A stretch of DNA of 64,000 nucleotides, from positions 2,976,001 through 3,040,000 of the forward strand of contig NZ_JAVIWI010000001.1 of the NCBI RefSeq assembly GCF_034314085.1, written 5' to 3'. The translations under genes were made by a program, and so were the position numbers. Below, piece after piece: positions 56,820 through 64,000 of this stretch (position 1 is its first letter; each line of letters begins with the position of its first letter). A model generated the notes under the pieces. It did not search any database. It saw nothing but the letters and a program-made list of their open reading frames with translations, and was not told where the DNA came from. The stretch comes from Undibacterium sp. 5I1. GTDB lineage: Bacteria; Pseudomonadota; Gammaproteobacteria; Burkholderiales; Burkholderiaceae_D.

Positions 56820-57791
56820 TTATTTTTTGACTATTTTCTTAGCGAATTTCAGCTCCGCTCCGCTATGAGCGCCGTGCAATTGCGCCAGATAATCCCAAAG
56901 CCGTCCAACGATTAATTTACCGGGGCGCTGGGTAGAAGGTTTCTCGCGGTAGAGACGGATTTCCATCTCCACTTCCCACGCATTAGACCCACCATCAGCA
57001 CGCGCTAATTGTTTTTGCTTTAGCTCACGACTGACTGCGGACTCGGGCAAAAAAGCCACACCTCGTCCTTCCAAAGCCATCATTTTTAAACCTTCGGCCA
57101 TATCAGTTTCGTAGCATTTTTCAAAATGTAAAGGAATACGGGCGTCGTTTAAAATTAAGTCCACCATGCGTCCCAAATAAGCATTATTGGCGTACGCCAA
57201 AAAGGGTAAAGGCGAACGTTCTGTGCCGGGCAAGCTAAATTCTGGCAGACCAGCTTTAGTGCAACGAGCATAGGCGCGCAGTGCTTCAGAACCCATGCTA
57301 ATCATCTCGTACTGACCAGAGTCCAGCAATAAAGGTTGGCGCGGATGGTGATAACACAGCAGCAAATCACAGCCACCCTCCACTAGACTCATCACGGCAT
57401 CATGCACATTCAGTGCAAGCAAGCGACTATTGATTTCACCAAAAGCAGATTCCAGTCCGGTCAGCCATTTTGGTACATAGGTCAGGGATAAAGTGTGAGG
57501 TACAGCAAAATCAACTGTGGTCTGCGTAGTAGTACGCTTACCTCGCAATAGCGCGCGCGCATTGTTGATCTGCCCCAGCATAGCGATGGCTTGCTCATAA
57601 AAAATCTCACCCGCATGGGTTAATCTGGTGGGGTAAGAAGTGCGATCAATCAGATCGCTGCCCAGCCAGGCCTCCAGCGATTGTATGCGACGTGAAAAAG
57701 CCGGTTGCGTGACGTGTCGCAACTCGGCGGAGCGGCTGAAACTATTGGTTTCAGCCAAAGAGACGAAGTCTTCCAGCCATTTGGTTTCCAT
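56820..57791 (-). CDS. LysR family transcriptional regulator
   Basis: 323 residues. The N-terminal winged helix (METKWLEDFVSLAETNSFSRSAELRHVTQPAFSRRIQSLE) is followed by the usual linker helix and a two-lobe effector domain from about residue 90. Transcribed in the same direction as gdhA and lying upstream of it, it is a candidate regulator of gdhA or the glt genes, but no LysR box was identified. Arrangement is not divergent from any target, so the target is open. Confidence 0.9.
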   Translation of the reverse strand: METKWLEDFVSLAETNSFSRSAELRHVTQPAFSRRIQSLEAWLGSDLIDRTSYPTRLTHAGEIFYEQAIAMLGQINNARALLRGKRTTTQTTVDFAVPHTLSLTYVPKWLTGLESAFGEINSRLLALNVHDAVMSLVEGGCDLLLCYHHPRQPLLLDSGQYEMISMGSEALRAYARCTKAGLPEFSLPGTERSPLPFLAYANNAYLGRMVDLILNDARIPLHFEKCYETDMAEGLKMMALEGRGVAFLPESAVSRELKQKQLARADGGSNAWEVEMEIRLYREKPSTQRPGKLIVGRLWDYLAQLHGAHSGAELKFAKKIVKK

Positions 57792-57923
57792 AGCAGTATC
57801 TTATGCTGATTGACGATCATCTGGCAAAAAAACGCCACACGATGAGATTCAACTCAATGATGTGGCATCCTTATTTGTGCAACTTATTTCCTGCTATTTT
57901 AATGGTGTAGCTGATCAAGCTTA

Positions 57924-59054
57924 TTAAAAGATGCTGCTCACTTCAGTGAGCTTGCCACCGACAGATTCATAAATGACGACCGTACCGTCTTTAATATCGC
58001 CCTTTGCATCAAACTCGATAGTGCCTTGGATTTTGCCGTCAAAAGAATCTTTCTTGAGCTCGGGGACAAATACCGCAGGATCAATCGAACCTGCTTTTTG
58101 CATAGCTTGTGCAAATACGTGGATACCATCATAAGAAATCGGCGACATGGCACCTGGCTCGCCATACTTGGCACGATATTTTTGAATGAAAGCAGCCCCG
58201 CCGGACAACCAAGACGGCGGCACACCCGCTACCGTGCAGAAGAAATTACGATCTGCGTTGCCAGCAGCAGCTTTGATTGTGGAACCTTCACATAAACCAT
58301 CACCTACCAAAAATTTGGCGTTAGAGCCGTTGGTACGCAGTTCTTTCAACAAACCAAGACCCACCGGTTCGTCACCGCCATAAATAATTACCTCTGGATT
58401 CAGATCGGTAATTTTTTTCATTAAGCTACTGTAGTTGACTGTGGTTGGTGTAACAGACTCTTTGCCAGAATTGATTTTTTTTGCATCGAGCATCTTCAGC
58501 ACCTCGGCCACCAAGCCGACGCCAAAGAGAGAACCATCGTCGACCACGAATACGGTTTTGGCTTTTAGCTTCTCGGTCGCAATACGCCCCAATGTCGCGC
58601 CTTGCTCGATATCATCTGCACCAATACGGAACACTGTAGACAATCCCATGCGGGTGAACTGGGGATTAGTCGATGCCGACATTTGTGGAATACCCGCCTT
58701 GGCATAAATCGGCGCGGCCGGAATCGTGACGCCCGAATTAAAATGTCCATACACTGCGACCACACCCGCATCAACTAGCCTTTGGGCCGCAGCTTTGCCT
58801 TCGTCGGCGGAAGCTTTATCGTCCTCAATCACCAGACTGAAGTGCGCTCGTTTGCCTTTAATAAAAACACCATCCTCGTTTAGCTCTTCCACCGCGATTT
58901 GCGCGCCATGGGCAATGTCCTGGCCGTTGTGCGCCAAGGAGCCTGTCATAGGTGCCACGACACCGATCTTGACTTCTACCTGGCGACTGCAGGCGCTTAC
59001 GAGTAAGGCCAGCAGTAATGCGGGAAACATCAGCTTTTGTGTTGGTACTTTCAT
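57924..59054 (-). CDS. Branched-chain amino-acid ABC binding lipoprotein (LivJ/LivK-like)
   Basis: 376-residue type I periplasmic binding protein. The signal ends in LLVSAC, a lipobox with Cys22, so the protein is probably a membrane-anchored lipoprotein, unlike soluble E. coli LivJ. IGVVAPMTGSLAHNGQDIAHGAQIAVEELN, VYGHFNSGVTIPAAPIYAKAGIPQMSASTNP and YDGIHVFAQAMQKAG are family motifs. AGGAG precedes the ATG. No liv permease or ATPase genes are nearby, so it would use components encoded elsewhere. Confidence 0.9.
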   Translation of the reverse strand: MKVPTQKLMFPALLLALLVSACSRQVEVKIGVVAPMTGSLAHNGQDIAHGAQIAVEELNEDGVFIKGKRAHFSLVIEDDKASADEGKAAAQRLVDAGVVAVYGHFNSGVTIPAAPIYAKAGIPQMSASTNPQFTRMGLSTVFRIGADDIEQGATLGRIATEKLKAKTVFVVDDGSLFGVGLVAEVLKMLDAKKINSGKESVTPTTVNYSSLMKKITDLNPEVIIYGGDEPVGLGLLKELRTNGSNAKFLVGDGLCEGSTIKAAAGNADRNFFCTVAGVPPSWLSGGAAFIQKYRAKYGEPGAMSPISYDGIHVFAQAMQKAGSIDPAVFVPELKKDSFDGKIQGTIEFDAKGDIKDGTVVIYESVGGKLTEVSSIF

Positions 59055-59629
59055 TATTTCTCCTGAGCCTGGGATAATTCCACCCCATAGTAGGGGGATT
59101 ATTTACAAATTAAATCTTGAATTTGAGACGATTTAAAAACTTTTAGAACGGACCAGATAAGCTGTTGCGCTGCGCAATTTTGCCTCTGTGCCAGAATACC
59201 TTTAAGCCATGACCATTGTTTATTGCATCTGCCGACGCGAGCTGAGTCAGTTCTAAGCTACCTGTAGCAAACTCTGTGCCGACAATGCTTTGCGACAACT
59301 AGTTGATATCGGAACGGCAATAGCTTAGCTTAATATGACCTGAAGATGCAGTGATTTTAATATACTCCCTATTATTTTTATTAAAAACATCTTATAAAGC
59401 AGCAAAGTCATGGACAACTAAAATATACCCACTACGAGTATTATTTTTAAGCCAAGATTAAGTTAATCTAAGCAACATTAGCAATTTCATTTCTCAGCTC
59501 TCAGTTCGCAGGTACAGTTAAAAGTCTATCTAAAAAGTGCTGCTTTAAAGAGTGTTACTGTGCGCTTATCCAGATTTCCGTAGTGAGTTGCTTGCTTGGC
59601 TTAGCGACATCTTAAAAATAGGCGCCGGA
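59055..59629. other. Intergenic region with repeat copy 8
   Basis: 575 bases upstream of the LivJ-like gene. Repeat copy 8 lies at 59359-59443. The segments 59100-59358 and 59444-59629 show no gene and no obvious terminator for the Atm1-like gene. Confidence 0.45.
59359..59443 (-). repeat. TATACTCC repeat, copy 8 (reverse)
   Basis: On the minus strand the ends are AATACTCGTAGTGGG and ATAGGGAGTATATT. GTATATTTTAGTTGTCCA is conserved; the partner arm of the first hairpin is lost. ATGTTTTTAATAAAAATAAT forms the second hairpin. Confidence 0.8.
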
Positions 59630-61564
59630 TCATGCTGGCGTGGTCTCGTTGCGGGTATTGAGACCCCTATTCAGCTGCTCGTTATTCAATCCATCACTTA
59701 GCTGATCATCAAGTTCGTCATCCTCGGACTCGTCCGGGCGATTTTGTTGTCTTTCCCACATTTGAGAATAAGCGCCGGCTTGCGCCAATAATTGCTGGTG
59801 AGTGCCGCGCTCGATGATGCGACCTTTGTCCATGACCAAAATTTGCTCTGCGTCGATGATGGTAGAGAGGCGATGTGCAATGACTAAACTGGTGCGTGTC
59901 TTGGCAATTTCTTTGAGCTGCATTTGTATCATTTGCTCCGATTTAGAATCTAATGCCGAGGTTGCTTCATCAAAAATCATGATGGAAGGATTTTTGAGTA
60001 GCGTGCGGGCGATGGCTACGCGTTGTTTTTCACCGCCAGATAATTTCAATCCACGCTCTCCGACTGGAGTGGCATAGCCGTCCGGCAGGCTTTCAATAAA
60101 ATCATGAATATATGCGGCGCGTGCAACGGCAATCACCTCTTCACGACTAGCGCCTGGTTTACCATAGGCGATGTTGTATTCAACACTGTCATTAAATAAA
60201 ACGGTATCTTGCGGCACGATGCCAATAGCGTTACGCAAAGAACTTTGGGTGATGCTGCGAATTTCTTGTCCATCGATGTGAATGCTGCCGCTCTGGATAT
60301 CGTAAAAGCGGAACAACAAACGAGACAGCGTTGATTTGCCAGAGCCGCTATGACCCACTACCGCCGTAGTGGTGCCTGCGACAATTGTAAAATCGATATC
60401 AAACAAGATCTGGCGATTAGTCTCATAACTAAAATTGACCTGAGAAAATTGGATCGCACCGCCCTTGCCATGATCAATGTGGAGTGCCTTGGCATCATCC
60501 TGATCTGCCACTTCACGGTGTTGATCGAGTAGCGAAAATAGCTTTTCCATGTCGGCCAGACTTTGCTTGATTTCTCTGTATAAAACACCTAAAAAATTTA
60601 ACGGTATATACAACTGAATCATAAAAGTATTCACCAGCACTAAGTCACCAAGACTCATTTTCCCGTCGATCACGCCTTGGGTTGCACGCCACAAAATCAG
60701 CGTTACGGCGCTGGCAATTATCAGCGATTGACCGGTGTTCAGTAAGGACAGGGTAGTCTGTGATTTGACGGCAGCAACTTCATAACTTTGCAAGCCCTCA
60801 TCGTAGCGACGGGCTTCGTAATTCTCGTTACCGAAGTATTTAACGGTCTCATAATTGAGTAAAGAATCAATCGCTTTGGTGCTGGCTTTGGAATCAAGTT
60901 CATTCATGGTCCGACGGAAATGCGTGCGCCATTCAGTGACCAAAATCGTGAACGTAATGTAGCTGGCCAAGGCGTTGGCAGTAATCAGTGAGAACCAGAT
61001 ATCGTAATGGGTCGACAGGTAAATCAAGACCAGACTGATTTCTAACAAAGTCGGAAAAATGCTAAACAAAGCATACGACACCAGAGAAGAAATGCCGCGT
61101 GTGCCACGCTCTATATCTCGCGTCATACCGCCGGTTTGGCGATTCAAATGGAAGCGTAAAGACAAGGCATGCAGGTGCCTGAAAACTTTTAACGCGATCG
61201 TGCGCACGGCGCGCTGTGTGACTTTTGCAAAGACAAACTCACGTAACTCCGTAAATAAAGTTGTGGATAAACGCAATGCACCATACCCAACCAATAAACC
61301 TAGAGGCAAGACCAACATCGCCGCAGGATGTGCTGGTGTAATCGTCAGCCGATCAATCAGTTGTTTCAAAATTAATGGCACACCGACATTGGCAAGTTTG
61401 GCACCGACCAAAAAAATTAATGCCAATAAAACACGCCATTTATACGCCCACAGATAAGGCAATAATGTTTTAACAGTCGTCCAATCGCTGCGAGTGACTT
61501 TGGGCACATCCGCACTTGAACGATTAGCAGAAGATATTGGGGGAGAAGAATTGTTACGGCGCAT
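59630..61564 (-). CDS. Atm1/HMT1-type ABC exporter (fused membrane and ATPase domains)
   Basis: 644 residues; works as a homodimer in the inner membrane. Six helices lie in about residues 40-330. Walker A is GHSGSGKST with Lys410, the signature LSGGEKQRVAIARTL and Walker B IMIFDEATSALD. The membrane part contains ALSLRFHLNRQTGGMTRDIERGTRGISSL and LLNYETVKYFGNE, signatures of the Atm1 group, which exports glutathione-linked metal or sulfur species. The C-terminal tail after ERQQN is acidic and repetitive (DELDDQLSDGLNNEQLN) and is not part of the fold. The transported substrate is inferred. Confidence 0.9.
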   Translation of the reverse strand: MRRNNSSPPISSANRSSADVPKVTRSDWTTVKTLLPYLWAYKWRVLLALIFLVGAKLANVGVPLILKQLIDRLTITPAHPAAMLVLPLGLLVGYGALRLSTTLFTELREFVFAKVTQRAVRTIALKVFRHLHALSLRFHLNRQTGGMTRDIERGTRGISSLVSYALFSIFPTLLEISLVLIYLSTHYDIWFSLITANALASYITFTILVTEWRTHFRRTMNELDSKASTKAIDSLLNYETVKYFGNENYEARRYDEGLQSYEVAAVKSQTTLSLLNTGQSLIIASAVTLILWRATQGVIDGKMSLGDLVLVNTFMIQLYIPLNFLGVLYREIKQSLADMEKLFSLLDQHREVADQDDAKALHIDHGKGGAIQFSQVNFSYETNRQILFDIDFTIVAGTTTAVVGHSGSGKSTLSRLLFRFYDIQSGSIHIDGQEIRSITQSSLRNAIGIVPQDTVLFNDSVEYNIAYGKPGASREEVIAVARAAYIHDFIESLPDGYATPVGERGLKLSGGEKQRVAIARTLLKNPSIMIFDEATSALDSKSEQMIQMQLKEIAKTRTSLVIAHRLSTIIDAEQILVMDKGRIIERGTHQQLLAQAGAYSQMWERQQNRPDESEDDELDDQLSDGLNNEQLNRGLNTRNETTPA

Positions 61565-61621
61565 TTTTTGCTTACGGATTGGTTTATTATCTGGACAATT
61601 GTATCGTTGAAAGGAAATAGC

Positions 61622-62053
61622 ATGTCTGAATCAAATAAAACTACTCTCCCGCCTGGTATGCCGCAATTACGCGTCATGCCAATGCCTGCCGATGCCAATG
61701 TGCACGGTGACGTATTTGGTGGCTGGATAATGGCGCAGGTCGATATCGCTGGTGCCATCCCTGCCGCACGTCGCGCAAATGGCCGCGTGGCTACGATTGC
61801 GGTAAATTCTTTTCTATTTAAGCAACCGGTATTTGTCGGTGATCTGCTGTCAATTTATGCTGAAGTCGTTAAGGTGGGCAAGACCTCCATCACGATATCG
61901 GTTGAAGTATTTGCTGAACGCAATCGTCTGCAAGCTACGACGGTTAAGGTGACTGAGGCTCTTCTGACCTACGTAGCTACCGGTGAAGATAGAAAACCTC
62001 GCACGATTCCTCCGTTAGAATACATCGACGCACTGAGCCAATCTGCGCGCTAA
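61622..62053 (+). CDS. Acyl-CoA thioesterase, YciA-like hotdog fold
   Basis: Hydrolyses acyl-CoA to free acid and CoA. 143 residues. RVMPMPADANVHGDVFGGWIMAQVDIAGAI is the hotdog helix segment with the catalytic Asp region, and TIAVNSFLFKQPVFVGDLLSIYAEVVKVGKTSITISVEVF is the following sheet, close to YciA. The start at 61622 has AAAGGAAA upstream; the frame back to 61568 is dismissed. Divergent from the Atm1-like gene across 57 bp, so promoters overlap. phoD follows 36 bp downstream in the same direction. Confidence 0.92.
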   Translation: MSESNKTTLPPGMPQLRVMPMPADANVHGDVFGGWIMAQVDIAGAIPAARRANGRVATIAVNSFLFKQPVFVGDLLSIYAEVVKVGKTSITISVEVFAERNRLQATTVKVTEALLTYVATGEDRKPRTIPPLEYIDALSQSAR

Positions 62054-62089
62054 ATTAAATACAAATCTAACCATAAATCGGACAGCAAA

Positions 62090-63700
62090 TTGAACGCGAC
62101 ATTAGATCTGAAACGTCGCAGATTCTTACATCAGACTGCAAGACTGAGCGCGTTTGCTGCGCTGTCGTCCAGCACATTAAGCAGTTTTGCTGCGGATAAA
62201 ATTAGCGGATACCCGTTCAACCTTGGCGTTGCATCTGGCTCACCGCGCTCAGATAGCGTGGTGCTATGGACACGCCTGTTGCCAGATCCGCTCAATGCAG
62301 TCGCCTTGGCCCCTATCGCCTATAAAGTACGCTGGGAAATATCTGAAGATGAGAGCTTTCATCATGTCATTGGCAGAGGTGAGCACACCGCTTTGCCAGA
62401 GTTAGCGCATAGTGTACATGTTGATATTGTCGGCCTGCAGCCAGAACGTAATTATTGGTACCGGTTTATGCTGGGGGATGCGGTTAGCCCAGTCGGCCGC
62501 ACCCGGACGGCACCGATTGCCGAGGCGATGCCATCGAGTTTGCGACTAGCAGTAGCGTCATGCCAGCATTGGGAATTTGGTGAGTACGCCGGGCATAAAC
62601 ATATCGCGGCAGCCTACCCTGACCTTGTGATTTTTTTAGGCGATTACATTTATGAATGGGGTCCTTACGATTTAACTCATCCACTTAAACCACGTCGGCG
62701 GGATATTGAGAGTATGACGCTGAGCGGTTATCGCAATAGGTATGCGCAGTACAAAACTGATCCCCATTTACAAGCTGCTCATCAGGTCGCACCGTGGATT
62801 GTGACTTGGGACGACCATGAGGTTAGTAACGATTATGGCAATGACAGAGACGAGCGTTTGTCGCCCGATTTTTTACTGCGACGCGCGGCTGCCTATCAAG
62901 CTTTTTATGAACACATGCCGGTCCGCCTGCCGAATTTAAACAGTCTGTTAAGTGAGGCTGGTCGCTTTGCTGCGATGCGCATTTATGAGCGCTACGATTG
63001 GGGAAAATTGGCACGCTTTCATGTACTGGATGATCGCCAATATCGCTCGCATCATGCTTGCCCCAAACCTGGCATGGGCGGCTCTAACGTCGTAAGCAAT
63101 GCGGAATGTAAAGAATTGCTGGACCCGAATCGCAGCTTACTCGGGGCAGATCAAGAGAAATGGCTGGCGCAAGGTTTTGCTACTTCTGCCGTAAAATGGA
63201 ACGTTCTGACACAACAAACTTTAATGGCGCAATCAAGCCAGATACCGGTAACAAAAGAAGGTGACGGCAAGTTCTGGACCGATGGTTGGGACGGCTATCC
63301 TGTCGCACGCCAGCGGCTATTTAGCGATTTGCAACGGTATCAAATAGCAAATCCTGTCGTGATTTCTGGCGACGTGCATACGTTTTATGCAGCCAATCTA
63401 AAGCGTGATTTTTACAGCAAAGCATCGGCTAGCAACCCTATTTTAGCGACCGAATTTTGTGGTACATCGATCACCTCCAGCTCACGCCCGCAAGAACGGA
63501 CAGATCAGCTGGTAGCACAAAATCCGCATATCAAATTTGGACGCAGCGATAAGCGTGGTTATATGCTGCTTGAGTTAACACCCAAGCAAATGACCACACA
63601 TTTTATGGCACTGGACGATGTTAGCCGGGTCGATTCTGGGATCACCAAGCTTGCTAGTTTTGTAGTGGAAGACGGACGAACTGGCGTGGTAGCTAGCTAG
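62090..63700 (+). CDS. phoD: Alkaline phosphatase D (PhoD), Tat-exported
   Basis: Phosphodiesterase/alkaline phosphatase of the PhoD family, 536 residues. The N terminus has a twin-arginine signal (KRRRFLHQTARL, then a hydrophobic stretch), so it is exported folded by Tat. An N-terminal Fn3-like domain (about 45-140) precedes the metallophosphatase domain: VASCQHWEFGEYAGHKHIA, FLGDYIYEWG, TWDDHEVSNDYG and VISGDVHTFYAANL supply metal ligands. The start codon is TTG at 62090, with only a weak ribosome site; no ATG lies nearby in frame. No Pho box was recognised. Confidence 0.9.
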   Translation: MNATLDLKRRRFLHQTARLSAFAALSSSTLSSFAADKISGYPFNLGVASGSPRSDSVVLWTRLLPDPLNAVALAPIAYKVRWEISEDESFHHVIGRGEHTALPELAHSVHVDIVGLQPERNYWYRFMLGDAVSPVGRTRTAPIAEAMPSSLRLAVASCQHWEFGEYAGHKHIAAAYPDLVIFLGDYIYEWGPYDLTHPLKPRRRDIESMTLSGYRNRYAQYKTDPHLQAAHQVAPWIVTWDDHEVSNDYGNDRDERLSPDFLLRRAAAYQAFYEHMPVRLPNLNSLLSEAGRFAAMRIYERYDWGKLARFHVLDDRQYRSHHACPKPGMGGSNVVSNAECKELLDPNRSLLGADQEKWLAQGFATSAVKWNVLTQQTLMAQSSQIPVTKEGDGKFWTDGWDGYPVARQRLFSDLQRYQIANPVVISGDVHTFYAANLKRDFYSKASASNPILATEFCGTSITSSSRPQERTDQLVAQNPHIKFGRSDKRGYMLLELTPKQMTTHFMALDDVSRVDSGITKLASFVVEDGRTGVVAS

Positions 63701-64000
63701 TAATAGCGAGGGACTTATGCGCGATGAATTTAACTGTGAAGAACGCTTGATTAGAAACTAGAATCAAGGTAAAAATTAAAGCCAAAATAACATACTCCCC
63801 GATTTTTTCTTTAAAATCCCTTGATTTTCCAGATAATCTTTGGACGATTAAAATATACAGGGAAGAGTATCTGCGTACGAAGTTGTATCATATTACGCAA
63901 AAATTCAATGTTGAGAAGCTGCACACCGTATTGAATTGAGCCATAGTCCAAGGTGCAACTATGCAAAAGAAAGTGCAGCCAGTGCTTGCATTGCAGAGAA
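63701..64000. other. Region downstream of phoD to window end
   Basis: Contains repeat copy 9 (63789-63871). I see no gene start or terminator in the remaining bases. Confidence 0.45.
63789..63871 (-). repeat. TATACTCC repeat, copy 9 (reverse)
   Basis: On the minus strand the ends are AGATACTCTTCCC and TCGGGGAGTATGTT. TGTATATTTTAATCGTCCA is conserved, and the first hairpin pairs TCCA with TGGA. The second hairpin region is altered. The most diverged outer ends of the family. Confidence 0.8.

Overview
The window looks like chromosomal DNA of a moderate-GC betaproteobacterium (Burkholderiales, probably Oxalobacteraceae; Undibacterium or a close relative is a guess). Pointers are two Burkholderiales-type general porins, Coq7, the dusB-fis-purH-ruvCAB order, and a thiC-thiS-thiG-thiD-thiE operon behind a TPP riboswitch. 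I see no rRNA, tRNA, prophage, complete insertion sequence or CRISPR array. Taxonomy is inferred from gene content only.

Layout. 1-2.3 kb: 5' part of a Fiu-like catecholate siderophore receptor with a Fur-box promoter. 2.5-11.1 kb: secreted prolyl oligopeptidase, a two-subunit MdlAB-type ABC exporter and a class A penicillin-binding protein. 11.4-20.3 kb: PLP lyase (MetC-like) divergent from an Lrp regulator, AEC transporter, 3-hydroxyisobutyryl-CoA hydrolase-like protein, DUF4197 protein, FadD and type II NADH dehydrogenase. 20.7-26.1 kb: dusB, fis, purH, a broken ruvC, ruvA and ruvB. 26.7-35.5 kb: hydratase and GST pair, two porins, coq7, a Na+/H+ antiporter-like protein and a UvrD-type helicase. 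35.8-40.5 kb: thiamine operon. 40.7-49.8 kb: TPR/GGDEF diguanylate cyclase, valS, small envelope proteins, DUF3025 and pyrC. 50.3-59.1 kb: a glutamate block (gltL, gltK, gltJ, frameshifted gltI, an intact second GltI, glutamate dehydrogenase, LysR regulator) and a branched-chain amino-acid binding lipoprotein. 59.6-63.7 kb: Atm1-type ABC exporter, YciA-like thioesterase and Tat-exported PhoD.

The most unusual feature is non-coding. Nine copies of an 83-87 bp repeat lie in intergenic gaps from 4.9 to 63.9 kb, five in one orientation and four in the other. Each has inverted ends of the type TATACTCCCC / GGGGAGTATA and two internal hairpins. The first hairpin shows compensatory base changes between copies. 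I do not recognise the family; it behaves like a MITE or Correia-type element, or a structured RNA. Two other MITE-like inverted-repeat elements (237 bp and 108 bp) and a (TTTTGG)n tract next to large inverted repeats lie at 47.5-52.7 kb, so several families of small repeats are concentrated there.

Two core genes appear damaged. ruvC has lost about 28-31 bp and its frame near 24.0 kb. The first gltI has a one-base shift just after the signal peptide near 53.57 kb. The complete GltI paralogue directly upstream could compensate for the second lesion.
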